Source: Membranihabitans maritimus (GTDB taxonomy: Bacteria > Bacteroidota > Bacteroidia > Chitinophagales > Saprospiraceae). From it: a stretch of 64,000 nucleotides of DNA. Location: positions 124,001 to 188,000 of the forward strand of contig NZ_JAJSLW010000002.1 of assembly GCF_021729145.1 (NCBI RefSeq), in the 5' to 3' direction. A program made the position numbers and the translations under genes. Shown piece by piece: positions 43,764-51,806 of the stretch; the stretch's first letter is position 1, and every line of letters starts with the position of its first letter. The notes beneath the pieces are model-generated. The model made no database searches. It saw only the letters and a program-made list of their open reading frames with translations, and was not told the origin of the DNA.

Positions 43764-44555
43764 ATGGAACAGTTTAATTTCAACAACGAATTATCAGGAA
43801 AAATAGCCTTGGTGACAGGAGGCACAAAGGGTGCAGGAAAAGCAATAGCAGAAAGACTTTTTCAAGCAGGTGCAACCGTTTTAATAACGGCAAGAAATGA
43901 ACCCGAAAAGAAAAACAGAAATCTACATTTTATTTCAGCAGATTTAAGCAAGCCCGAGGGAACAAAAAAAATAATTAAGGCAGTTTTAGAAAAATATGGT
44001 AAACTCGACATTCTTATAAATAACCTTGGCGGATCAGAAACACAAGGTGGTGGTTTTGCAGTATTAACTGATGAAGATTGGGAACATTCCATTCAAACCA
44101 ATTTGCTTGCACCGGTTCGGCTAGACCGTGGATTTTTACCCAAAATGGTAGAAAATAAAAGTGGCGTTATCATACATATTGCTTCTATTCAAGCAAAATT
44201 ACCTTTGTACGACAGTACTTTGCCTTATGCATCTGCAAAGGCGGGTTTATTGAATTACAGTAAAAGTTTATCAAATGAGGTTTCGCCAAAAGGTGTTCGG
44301 GTATTGACTGTTTCGCCAGGTTGGATAAATACATACTCGTCAAAAGCAATGATGGAGCGAATAGCAGAAAGTTCAAACATAACCATTGAACAATCCGCAC
44401 AATCCGTAATGGACGGTTTAGGAGGAATACCTATTGGGAGACCTGCGCAACCCAAAGAAATTGCAGAATTGATTGGCTTTTTAGTTTCGCCAAGAGCCAA
44501 CTATTTGACAGGAACAGAATTTGTAATAGATGGTGGAACCATTCCTACAGTATAA
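43764..44555 (+). CDS. Short-chain dehydrogenase/reductase
   Basis: A classical SDR of about 263 residues from the ATG at 43764 (the frame extends 11 codons upstream without family residues). The nucleotide loop is LVTGGTKGAGKAIAERL, NNLGG is the NNAG site, the catalytic S and YxxxK are HIASIQ and YASAKAGLL, and it ends LTGTEFVIDGGTIPTV. It is divergent from HxlR, and the NTF2-like gene follows 28 bases after. HxlR regulators often control SDRs of this type. Oxidoreduction of a reactive carbonyl or quinone is likely. Confidence 0.93.
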   Translation: MEQFNFNNELSGKIALVTGGTKGAGKAIAERLFQAGATVLITARNEPEKKNRNLHFISADLSKPEGTKKIIKAVLEKYGKLDILINNLGGSETQGGGFAVLTDEDWEHSIQTNLLAPVRLDRGFLPKMVENKSGVIIHIASIQAKLPLYDSTLPYASAKAGLLNYSKSLSNEVSPKGVRVLTVSPGWINTYSSKAMMERIAESSNITIEQSAQSVMDGLGGIPIGRPAQPKEIAELIGFLVSPRANYLTGTEFVIDGGTIPTV

Positions 44556-44583
44556 TTTTAATATTTATCAAATAACAAAAACA

Positions 44584-44901
44584 ATGAACTTGCCAAAAGT
44601 GTTAATGGAACTAGTAAAAGCACAAGACAATTTTGATAGTACAGCTTATATCAATTGTTTTACGGAAACAGCAGTAGTTGTTGACGAAGGGAAAACATAT
44701 GAAGGAAAAAAGGAAATCAAAAATTGGATTGAAAAAGCCAATAAAGAATACCAAGTAACAATGAAACCCCTTGAATATTCACAAACAACAGAAATTCTTA
44801 AAGCTGAAGTTTCGGGTAATTTCCCGGGAAGCCCTGTTATTCTATCTTACAAGTTAAATTTTAAAAACGAACACATTCAATCCTTGAGAATTACTAGCTG
44901 A
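44584..44901 (+). CDS. NTF2-like (SnoaL) small protein
   Basis: A protein of 105 residues from the ATG at 44584, giving MNLPKVLMELVKAQDNFD. It has the NTF2-like cone fold pattern: helix 1, YINCFTETAVVVDEGKTYEGKKEIKNWIEKANKEY, then beta strands VTMKPLEYSQTTEILKAEVSGNF and YKLNFKNEHIQSLRI. It probably binds a small ligand or shapes a catalytic pocket. It follows the SDR gene, with the attC-like palindrome beginning 15 bases after its stop. Confidence 0.87.
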   Translation: MNLPKVLMELVKAQDNFDSTAYINCFTETAVVVDEGKTYEGKKEIKNWIEKANKEYQVTMKPLEYSQTTEILKAEVSGNFPGSPVILSYKLNFKNEHIQSLRITS

Positions 44902-44916
44902 CCAAAAAAGGGGCAG

Positions 44917-45054
44917 CAGCTAACAATGTATAAAAGCAATAGCGGTTTGAGCACTAACTCGAACCGTTTTTGTGTTAAATTAAGTATCTAACAATCCGAA
45001 AAGTCAGTAGAATTTTAATCTGCTACTGCTCTTATACGATACCGTTTGTGTGCC
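44917..45054 (+). repeat. attC-like imperfect palindrome, right element
   Basis: It starts CAGCTAAC (44917-44924) and ends GTTTGTGTGCC (45044-45054). Arms TATAAAAGCAATAGCGG (44929-44945) and CTGCTACTGCTCTTATA (45020-45036) pair with 3 mismatches of 17. An inner hairpin, CGGTTTGAG-(6)-CTCGAACCG, is nested at 44943-44966. The end boxes match the left element at 43070-43228; the interior differs. The orientation is outward from the enclosed genes. Confidence 0.65.
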
Positions 45055-45270
45055 ACCGCTTTGACAAGCAAAAGCGCAGAACTGAGTTTATTCGATCCGA
45101 ATGTTATTTGTACCAAAATTTATTTTTGGTTCAAATGAAAGAATATGGTACAAAATGCACCTCTTGCCAAAGGCAACCCTTTTGGGGGGGACACTTCAGT
45201 ACCCTTAAGCTTTGCTCAGGCTTAAACAAGTGGGTCTTTCCCAAGATATTTCGATGTACACTATAATTAA

Positions 45271-45287
45271 ATACCAAAAATTGGTAT
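45271..45287. promoter_or_regulatory. Palindromic operator of the parDE module
   Basis: ATACCAA-AAA-TTGGTAT is a perfect 7+7 inverted repeat 22 bases before the antitoxin ATG. Ribbon-helix-helix antitoxins commonly repress their own operon from such a site. Confidence 0.6.
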
Positions 45288-45308
45288 ATTTATCATAAAT
45301 AATTAGTT

Positions 45309-45551
45309 ATGAGCAAGAACACATCTATTTCATTGGGAAGTTATTATGATCAATTTATTCAATCCATCCTTCAGGAAGGCCGCTATAAAAATGCGAGTGA
45401 AGTGGTTCGTGCAGGCTTGAGATTACTCGAGGAGGAAGAGAAAAAGGTAGTTTTTCTACGAAGATCCATAGAAGACGGTATTAGTAGCGGATGGGTGGAC
45501 GATTTCGATCCGGAAGAACACCTTAAAACCCTCAAGACAAAGAAAAAATAA
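45309..45551 (+). CDS. parD: ParD-type ribbon-helix-helix antitoxin
   Basis: An antitoxin of 80 residues. The ribbon-helix-helix reads NTSISLGSYYDQFIQSILQEGRYKNASEVVRAGLRLLEEEE, the CC2985/ParD pattern. A C-terminal tail (LRRSIEDGISSGWVDDFDPEEHLKTLK) is the toxin-binding region. The toxin gene begins at the next base after the stop. The palindrome at 45271-45287 probably mediates autorepression. Confidence 0.94.
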   Translation: MSKNTSISLGSYYDQFIQSILQEGRYKNASEVVRAGLRLLEEEEKKVVFLRRSIEDGISSGWVDDFDPEEHLKTLKTKKK

Positions 45552-45851
45552 GTGGCGAACTATAAATTCACAAAATGTGCTCTTAAAGATCTTTCGTCAA
45601 TCTGGGATTATACCGTTGATACCTGGTCCGAAAAACAAGCAGATATATACTATAGACTAATTATCGATACATGTGAAGAATTAGCAAATAAACCTGCACT
45701 AGGTAAAGATTATTCAGAGATATTTCCAAATTTAAAAGGACAAATAACATCAAAACATATCATCTTTTACAGGGAAATTGATAACAACACGATTGAAATA
45801 ACAAGAATTCTGCATGGAAAAATGGACCTGAAGAATAAATTGAAAAAGTAA
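45552..45851 (+). CDS. parE: ParE/RelE-superfamily toxin
   Basis: A toxin of 99 residues starting at a GTG directly after the parD stop. It has the RelE/ParE fold: YKFTKCALKDLSSIWDYTVDTWSEKQADIYY, then LGKDYSEIFPNLKGQITSKHIIFYREIDNNTIEITRILHGKMD. The RILHGKMD end is typical for ParE. ParE toxins poison DNA gyrase, though related proteins act as mRNA interferases, and the target here is not proven. Its position beside the attC-like element suits a stabilising cassette. Confidence 0.93.
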   Translation: MANYKFTKCALKDLSSIWDYTVDTWSEKQADIYYRLIIDTCEELANKPALGKDYSEIFPNLKGQITSKHIIFYREIDNNTIEITRILHGKMDLKNKLKK

Positions 45852-46024
45852 TTACCCATATCTAAGAATCTACTAATTGGGAATTAAACTTGATTATTTT
45901 AAAGGTATGACTGCACAGGTATATTGAATTTGATACCTCATTTATTACAACTTTTATGCCATTAAATGAAAATCACAAAAACAAGAATCACCAAGAAAAT
46001 TCTTCAACATAAAATAAAGAGTCT

Positions 46025-46366
46025 ATGGACAAAAATGTAAACAATAACTCAAATCCTGAAGCCATTGTCAGATCCCTTATCCAAGCGATGAGTTCCAACG
46101 ATGCCGATAAAATTCGATCGTTATTTCATGAAAATGCAAAACAAGCCTATGGTGACGGTTCGTGGAAAAAAGGGGAAGATTTTTTTAGTTGGTTGCAAAG
46201 TGACATAATTGACCGCAAAGGGCATGTTGATGACGCAAAATTTTCGATAAAAGAAAATCAAGTGGTAGTCACAGGTCAATACAGCAGCTTAGGGTATACT
46301 AATAAAGCTAATTTCCTATTTTTTGTCGAAGGAGATAAAATTTTAAGTTGGCAAATGCGATATTAA
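46025..46366 (+). CDS. SnoaL-like (NTF2 fold) polyketide cyclase-type protein
   Basis: A protein of 113 residues with a SnoaL-like fold: EAIVRSLIQAMSSNDADKIRSLFHENAKQAYGDGSWKKGEDFFSWL, then GHVDDAKFSIKENQVVVTGQYSS. The ATG at 46025 lies inside a stretch of AT-rich sequence with no strong promoter. It is not close in sequence to the NTF2-like gene at 44584. The ligand is unknown. Confidence 0.8.
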   Translation: MDKNVNNNSNPEAIVRSLIQAMSSNDADKIRSLFHENAKQAYGDGSWKKGEDFFSWLQSDIIDRKGHVDDAKFSIKENQVVVTGQYSSLGYTNKANFLFFVEGDKILSWQMRY

Positions 46367-46511
46367 CTTAAATCAGGTCTGAAAAGATCATGATAGACTT
46401 TCATGTTTAGAAAATAAAAGTTTTATAGGGCAGTAATTGTTACTCCTTCAAATAATTATCTATGATAGATTAGATAGTTAAGAATACATTAATATAAAAG
46501 TAAACCCTTGA

Positions 46512-46697
46512 ATGATTTTATCAGATAAACCCGTAAATAACAGCTTGAAATTGTTTGGATTGGGCGGTAGATATCAGAACATGAGTGGAGGTATGTTTTA
46601 TAGATTGGCTTTTACTCCTACGTTTTCTCCGTATAACCAGCAATTATTTTTCCCAATGTTCGGGGTTTCTATAGGATATACATTTAAAGGTAGTTGA
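46512..46697 (+). pseudogene. C-terminal fragment of an outer-membrane beta-barrel protein
   Basis: 61 residues ending VSIGYTFKGS, with alternating aromatic strands (GLGGRYQNMSGGMFYRLAFTPTF). This looks like the last two strands of a barrel. No upstream barrel frame exists; a stop directly precedes the ATG. A remnant is likely. Confidence 0.45.
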
Positions 46698-47074
46698 GCG
46701 CAAATCAATTAATGGGAACCAAATCGTGATTTAAGAGAATAATAAACGCCCGGAAACTATGTTTTTTTTATTGATGTTCAATCGCTAAAATCAAGTACTT
46801 CGATTATTGACTTGGTACTTCAGATCAGACAGGAATGTGCTACGAAAATGGATGCAATCAATACGCCAGAATGTTAGTCAATGATTATATTTAGGGAAAA
46901 TAATAGGTGATGTGAAGACTGTCGAAGTTTTGTAGTCTTGCGATACGATGTAGTGTTTTGAGAGGAAGTAAATAGGCTATCTGTTTCAGTGTGTTCATTT
47001 TACGTTCATCTGACATCAATAGAGATAATTTAATATTTATAAACCATCAACCATAAACTGATAAAAACAAGGAC
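46698..47074. other. Intergenic stretch before arr
   Basis: About 375 AT-rich bases that probably hold the arr promoter. I saw no clear promoter, palindrome or attC-like element. Confidence 0.45.
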
Positions 47075-47506
47075 ATGAACAGATTGGATAAACAAGGAGC
47101 TACTCCTTTTGCTCAAACGTATTTTCACGGAACAAAAGCCGACTTGAAAATAGGAGACTTAATTAAGCCCGGCTTCAACTCAAACTTCGGCCTGAGGAAA
47201 AGTGCAAAATATATTTTCTTGACGGCAACTTTGGATGCAGCAATTTGGGGTGCAGAACTTTCATTAGGAGAAGGAAAAGAAAGAATTTATTTAGTAGAGC
47301 CAACAGGATGTATTGAAGACGATCCAGACTTGACAGATAGAAAATTTCCTGGTAATCCATCACAATCGTATCGTTCAACAGAGCCATTTAGAGTTGTTGG
47401 AGAAGTAACCAATTGGATAGGTCATTCAACAGAACAGGTAAATACAATGAAAGAAAATCTTGAAAAACTTAAAAAACAAGGAATTAATTCCTTAAATGAT
47501 GATTAA
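47075..47506 (+). CDS. arr: Arr-type NAD+-rifampin ADP-ribosyltransferase
   Basis: A 143-residue protein homologous to Arr. The family blocks are all visible: FAQTYFHGTKADLKIGDLIKPGF, KYIFLTATLDAAIWGAELS, ERIYLVEPTGCIEDDPDLTDRKFPGNPSQSYRS and the end EPFRVVGEVTNWIGHS. Arr inactivates rifamycins by ADP-ribosylating the C23 hydroxyl. Chromosomal homologs are common in environmental bacteria, so resistance in this strain is plausible but unproven. It stands alone, followed by 170 bases to the sulfatase gene. Confidence 0.93.
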   Translation: MNRLDKQGATPFAQTYFHGTKADLKIGDLIKPGFNSNFGLRKSAKYIFLTATLDAAIWGAELSLGEGKERIYLVEPTGCIEDDPDLTDRKFPGNPSQSYRSTEPFRVVGEVTNWIGHSTEQVNTMKENLEKLKKQGINSLNDD

Positions 47507-47677
47507 AAAAATAAACCGCCAAAAGTCCCTGGGATAATATCAGATGGATTCTAGCCTATAATGTTTGATTTTCTCTAGGTGATTTTGGTTGTAGTGGCCA
47601 GGTCATTTCATGGTATATGTCCATAAAGATCTATTACGATTCTTTGTACTACATTGTAAATAAGAAAACTATATAAA

Positions 47678-49108
47678 ATGAAAGTAGCTGCGATGGCTAA
47701 AATTATGTGTTTGGTATTTTGTTTCTTGCTGGGATCGAGTTGTAATAAAACCCCTTCCAAACAAAAACCAAATATTCTACTCATTTGTGTGGATGATCTA
47801 CGCCCGGAATTAAAAAGCTTTGGAGTGGAATACATTAGCGCGCCCAATATAGATGATTTGGGAGCAAATGGGTTTACTTTTCAGCAGCATTTTGTTAATG
47901 CCCCGAGCTGCGGACCCTCACGGTACACCTTATTAACAGGGCTCTATGGGCCTCCGGGAAACAACGCCCTATTTCTCCGTGCCAAGAAAATAGAAGAGGG
48001 ATCAGAGGAAGTACATCCCAGTATGCCGGAGTGGTTCAAAACTCATGGATATACCACTGTGTCGGTAGGAAAAGTTTCTCATCACCCAGGAGGAAGAGGG
48101 GGAAAGGACTGGAATGATAGCACAATCATTGAAATGCCAAATGCCTGGGATAAGCACTTAATGCCAGTAGCAGAATGGGAGCATCCTCGTGGCATGATGC
48201 ACGGATTGGCGCATGGAGAGATTCGTATAAATCGCAATGAAATGGACGTCTTACAGGCTGTAAAAGGGGATGACAATATCTATCCGGACGGGGCAATAAC
48301 TGACGAAGCACTACACCAATTAGGAGCGCTCGCTGAAAACAATGAAAAGCCCTTTTTCCTTGCAGTTGGTATCATAAGGCCACACCTGCCTTTTGGTACA
48401 CCAAAATCCTATTTGGACAGATACGATGGTGTACAACTTCCGGAAATACAACACCCAGAAAAACCGGAAGGAAAAACCACATGGCATAAATCAGGGGAGT
48501 TTATGGCATATAACCGTTGGGGCAAAGACCCCAATACTGATTCGGTTTTCGCAGACGAAGTGCGTCGTCACTACGCAGCCTGCGTAAGTTATGCGGATGC
48601 ACAAGTAGGTAAAATTCTAAATGAATTGAAACGTTCCGGGGCTGATAAAAATACCATTGTGATACTTTGGGGAGATCATGGTTGGCACCTGGGAGAACAT
48701 GCGATTTGGGGTAAGCATAGTTTATTTGAAGAGTCATTGCATTCTCCCTTGATCATGCACTATCCCGGAATGAAGAATATAGGTTCTCAAACAGATGCCA
48801 TCGTAGAGACCCTTGATATCTTTCCCACATTGTGTGATTTAACAGGTATCGATATTCCTGAATTTACGCAAGGCATGTCACTGAAGCAGGTATTGGAAGA
48901 CCCGAATAGAGATGGTCATCCGGCAATAGCTTACAGAAGCAACTTTTCGACGATTCGTACTGAGACGCATAGGATGACGCTTCATCAGGATGGATTTGTT
49001 GAACTTTATGACCATACAACTGTAGAAAAAGAAACCAAAAACATTGCAGATCAACATCCGGAGTTAGTAGAGAAGTTAAAAAGTGTTTTAAATGCCAGAT
49101 TACAGTAA
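47678..49108 (+). CDS. S1-family sulfatase (iduronate-2-sulfatase-like) lipoprotein
   Basis: A 476-residue type I sulfatase. A lipoprotein signal ([17 protein letters not shown] from the inner ATG at 47693; 47678 is also possible) precedes the metal site [13 protein letters not shown], the formylglycine motif [15 protein letters not shown] (C-x-P-S-R form), and [23 protein letters not shown]. This resembles iduronate-2-sulfatase. It needs a formylglycine-generating enzyme, which is not in the window. It probably desulfates glycans in the periplasm, together with an AraC-type regulator just downstream. Confidence 0.94.
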   Translation: MKVAAMAKIMCLVFCFLLGSSCNKTPSKQKPNILLICVDDLRPELKSFGVEYISAPNIDDLGANGFTFQQHFVNAPSCGPSRYTLLTGLYGPPGNNALFLRAKKIEEGSEEVHPSMPEWFKTHGYTTVSVGKVSHHPGGRGGKDWNDSTIIEMPNAWDKHLMPVAEWEHPRGMMHGLAHGEIRINRNEMDVLQAVKGDDNIYPDGAITDEALHQLGALAENNEKPFFLAVGIIRPHLPFGTPKSYLDRYDGVQLPEIQHPEKPEGKTTWHKSGEFMAYNRWGKDPNTDSVFADEVRRHYAACVSYADAQVGKILNELKRSGADKNTIVILWGDHGWHLGEHAIWGKHSLFEESLHSPLIMHYPGMKNIGSQTDAIVETLDIFPTLCDLTGIDIPEFTQGMSLKQVLEDPNRDGHPAIAYRSNFSTIRTETHRMTLHQDGFVELYDHTTVEKETKNIADQHPELVEKLKSVLNARLQ

Positions 49109-49251
49109 AACGCCTGCGTGTCATAATTAGTAAAAGGGTCGTACATGTATTTAATTGAAAACGTTGCTGCGATCATAATAGATAGTAGAAATACTTGAAA
49201 TCTCTGATAATCTTTCGCCAACTTCTTTTGGTCAAATTAGAAACCAATTAG

Positions 49252-50091
49252 ATGATAAAAAATCTACAACAGATCAAACTTAATGGAAGGACCATTATTG
49301 AGAAACTGAAAGTTATTACTCCTTTGCGTCAAAGTCCTGAATTTGACGATGAAGCCTGTTTCCTGTTTTTTAGCGAAGGAAGTTCAGAAATTGTATCTCC
49401 TACCGAAAGGATTTCCATTCTGGAGCATGAAAGTGTTTTATTAAAGTGCGGGACTTATCTTGCGGACCTTTTTCAAAATACTGAAACAGGGATTTGCGAA
49501 GTTTGTGTGATCCATTTATTCCCTGACATTCTGGAGAAGATTTTTAAAGATGAGATTCCATTTTTTGTTAAGCACCAAAAAAGTGACAGATATTCATTCC
49601 GTCTTTCGAAAAGAAATGCCATCAACCATTTTATTGAAAGTCTCAATTTCTATTTTGATAATCCGGGTTTGGCTAAAGAAGAACTTGTCTATCTCAAAAT
49701 CAAGGAACTTGTTCTGCTTTTACTCCATACGGAAGCGGCCAATTCCATAATAGACCTGTACAGCTATTTATTTACCCCCCAGCAGGCAAATATTGTAGAG
49801 GTGGTAGAATCCCACCTCTATGCTGATTTGAATATTGAGCAATTGGCCTTTCTGGCGAGGCAGAGTCTCTCATCTTTTAAAAGAAATTTTAAAAAACATT
49901 TCAATGATACACCGGCCAATTATATTCGAAATAAACGACTGCAAAAAGCAGCGGACCTTCTGTCGTACTCTTCTTATACCATAAATGAGATCTGTTTCCA
50001 TATTGGTTATGAAGACAGTGTGCATTTCTCCAAAATCTTTCAAAAGAAATTTGGCATTTTACCCTCTAAGTACCGTAATGCCAGTAAATAA
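49252..50091 (+). CDS. AraC-family transcriptional regulator
   Basis: A 279-residue regulator. An N-terminal cupin-like sensor part (about 1-175) is followed by a double HTH: VESHLYADLNIEQLAFLARQSLSSFKRNFKKHFNDTPANYIRNKR and INEICFHIGYEDSVHFSKIFQKKFGILPSKYR. The sensor has no recognised ligand motif. The pair of genes after it (membrane protein, redoxin) may be its targets, though 116 bases and a possible promoter separate them. Confidence 0.9.
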   Translation: MIKNLQQIKLNGRTIIEKLKVITPLRQSPEFDDEACFLFFSEGSSEIVSPTERISILEHESVLLKCGTYLADLFQNTETGICEVCVIHLFPDILEKIFKDEIPFFVKHQKSDRYSFRLSKRNAINHFIESLNFYFDNPGLAKEELVYLKIKELVLLLLHTEAANSIIDLYSYLFTPQQANIVEVVESHLYADLNIEQLAFLARQSLSSFKRNFKKHFNDTPANYIRNKRLQKAADLLSYSSYTINEICFHIGYEDSVHFSKIFQKKFGILPSKYRNASK

Positions 50092-50207
50092 AAATAAGTA
50101 ATTGGTTTTCTGATCCAAATTCACGGTAGTTTGGACTTTCTTTCGCAGTAGGTTGTATCCCGATCACCATAGTTTTGCTACCATTATTTATTCAAAAACA
50201 AAATTAT

Positions 50208-50705
50208 ATGGAAGCTTTAGCGGTATTAGCTGTACAATGTACGCTCAGTGTGCTGGTCTTTTATCTTGCAACAAAATGGTATGTGATTCCAAGGATCAAC
50301 AAAGAAACGATATTTGATGTTCTAGCCTTTTTGCTCCTAATAAATGTGTTTCGGTACCTGCCGCTCTCTTTGTTTATGCCGGGTCAGGTTTCCGAGGCTT
50401 TCCCCCTCTATTTAAAGAAAATTGTAGCCTACGGAGATTTTTTGTCTGGTATGATAGCACTAACAGCTTGGATATTGCTTCATTCAAATAAGAAAGGAGC
50501 ATTGGCATTGACCTGGATTTTTTCAGTGATAAGTATTGTAGATATAATTGGGGTATTGATTTTGGCAATAATTGAAAAAGTATATTCTCTACCACTCGGG
50601 ACGAACTATTTTACGATTTCGGTATATGTGCCTATGCTAATTGTTGTTCAGGTAGTGATTCTAAAAATTCTTACTCGCAAAAAGTTCAAATTAATCAGAA
50701 GATGA
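50208..50705 (+). CDS. Small integral membrane protein, unknown function
   Basis: About 165 residues from the ATG at 50208, with four to five hydrophobic helices (LAVLAVQCTLSVLVFYLATKWYV, VLAFLLLINVFRYLPLSLF, GDFLSGMIALTAWILL and others) and a basic C-terminus (KILTRKKFKLIRR). No family was recognised. It overlaps the redoxin gene by 4 bases (ATGA), so the two are translationally coupled. A role in membrane redox or stress biology is inferred from that partner only. Confidence 0.7.
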   Translation: MEALAVLAVQCTLSVLVFYLATKWYVIPRINKETIFDVLAFLLLINVFRYLPLSLFMPGQVSEAFPLYLKKIVAYGDFLSGMIALTAWILLHSNKKGALALTWIFSVISIVDIIGVLILAIIEKVYSLPLGTNYFTISVYVPMLIVVQVVILKILTRKKFKLIRR

Positions 50706-51241
50706 ATAGCATATTAACAATAGGAGACATTGCCCCGGTCGTTGGTGCAGAGGATATTTGGGAGAATACAATAGAAGTGCCTTCCAAAAGAAGTTGGAAT
50801 TATCTTTCTTTTCATCGGTTTGCTAATTGCCCGTTTTGCAATCTCAGAACCAATGAACTGATAACAAACTACAATGTATTTAAAGAGCATAAGATAGAAG
50901 TTGTTTCCATTTGGCCATCCTCAAAACCCCATTTATTGCGTTATAGTAATAGTGTAAAAACTCCCTTCCCAATGTTGTCAAACAAAGATAAGAGCATCTA
51001 TCGGGCTTATGGAGTTACAAAATCTTCAATATGGGGTGGTGCAAAATTAATATTTCATCCCCAATTGATTGTAAGGGCTTTGAAAGGGAAAAGCAATACA
51101 ATGGAGGTTGATGCAGACCCCAATTTGATGCCTGCAAGTTTTCTTATCAGTCCGAAAGGAATTGTTCAAATGGCATATTATGGGAAACATTTTGGTGACC
51201 ACCCAACTATTGAATCTATAATACAGGCCAAAGAGCAGTAA
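50702..51241 (+). CDS. Peroxiredoxin-like (AhpC/TSA) redoxin
   Basis: A 179-residue thioredoxin-fold protein. SFHRFANCPFCNLRTNELI corresponds to the peroxiredoxin-like CxxC region, with cysteines at positions of the peroxidatic Cys and a close partner. The rest (FPMLSNKDKSIYRAYGV then MPASFLISPKGIVQMAYYGKHFGDHP) matches the PRX-like family (AhpC/TSA). Peroxidase activity is likely but not certain, because the first Cys context is CPFC rather than the classic P-x-x-x-T-x-x-C. It is co-transcribed with the membrane protein. Confidence 0.85.
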   Translation: MNSILTIGDIAPVVGAEDIWENTIEVPSKRSWNYLSFHRFANCPFCNLRTNELITNYNVFKEHKIEVVSIWPSSKPHLLRYSNSVKTPFPMLSNKDKSIYRAYGVTKSSIWGGAKLIFHPQLIVRALKGKSNTMEVDADPNLMPASFLISPKGIVQMAYYGKHFGDHPTIESIIQAKEQ

Positions 51242-51806
51242 AGATAGAGTTCATAACCTGTGGTCAAAGAATTTTTAGGATTCAGAGTAATTGAGAAAAA
51301 GGAGGTTTTACGAATGGACTATTGAGAACTTCTTATCAGGAAGCAGACCAATGTTTTCAAAATTTAATTCCTAACGTACATTCTGAAACTTGATTTGATA
51401 AGGCGAATCTAATACATACCCTTCTTTTATTTTCTCCCCATAAAGTTTCAGGAAGCAGCCTTGTATATTTAAGATCTGCTCATCCTGAACCTATAACTAT
51501 TCGTCGAGTTCAGGTTTTAGATGATTTAAATAATGATACCTTGTTCTGTACTAAAAAAAACATGATTTTCGATTAACGCTTCCTATAATATAGAATATCA
51601 ACAGTGATACATAAACCTGGAAGTATGCCCTAAAAAATGAGAATAATAGAGTGTCAATATCCACTCAATTAATGACTGTTAGTATGATTTTTATGACAAC
51701 AAAAAGGGAGTAAATCAATACCTCAAAAAAAGAAAAAAAAAGATTTTATCAGTAGTACTATTTGTATATTTCGTGGATATAAATCACTAAATATTTAGAC
51801 GAAAAT
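51242..51806. other. Intergenic stretch with a partial MITE-like end
   Basis: 565 bases without a gene. AACTATTCGTCGAGTTCAGGTT at 51495-51516 matches the right end of the repeats at 26554-26685 and 31765-31951 with 3 mismatches of 22, apparently a decayed copy. Nothing else was recognised. Confidence 0.5.

Noticed and set aside
43070-45054. A canonical class 1-type integron
   Set aside because: No integrase gene or attI was found and the end boxes do not match the attC consensus. Only the architecture is similar.
45048-45266. 72-codon frame on the plus strand before parD
   Set aside because: It begins inside the right attC-like element, has a biased Cys/Lys-rich composition and no recognisable domain.
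46512-46697. A genuine small membrane protein
   Set aside because: It has the strand pattern of a barrel C-terminus, no signal peptide and a stop just upstream, so a fragment is more likely.
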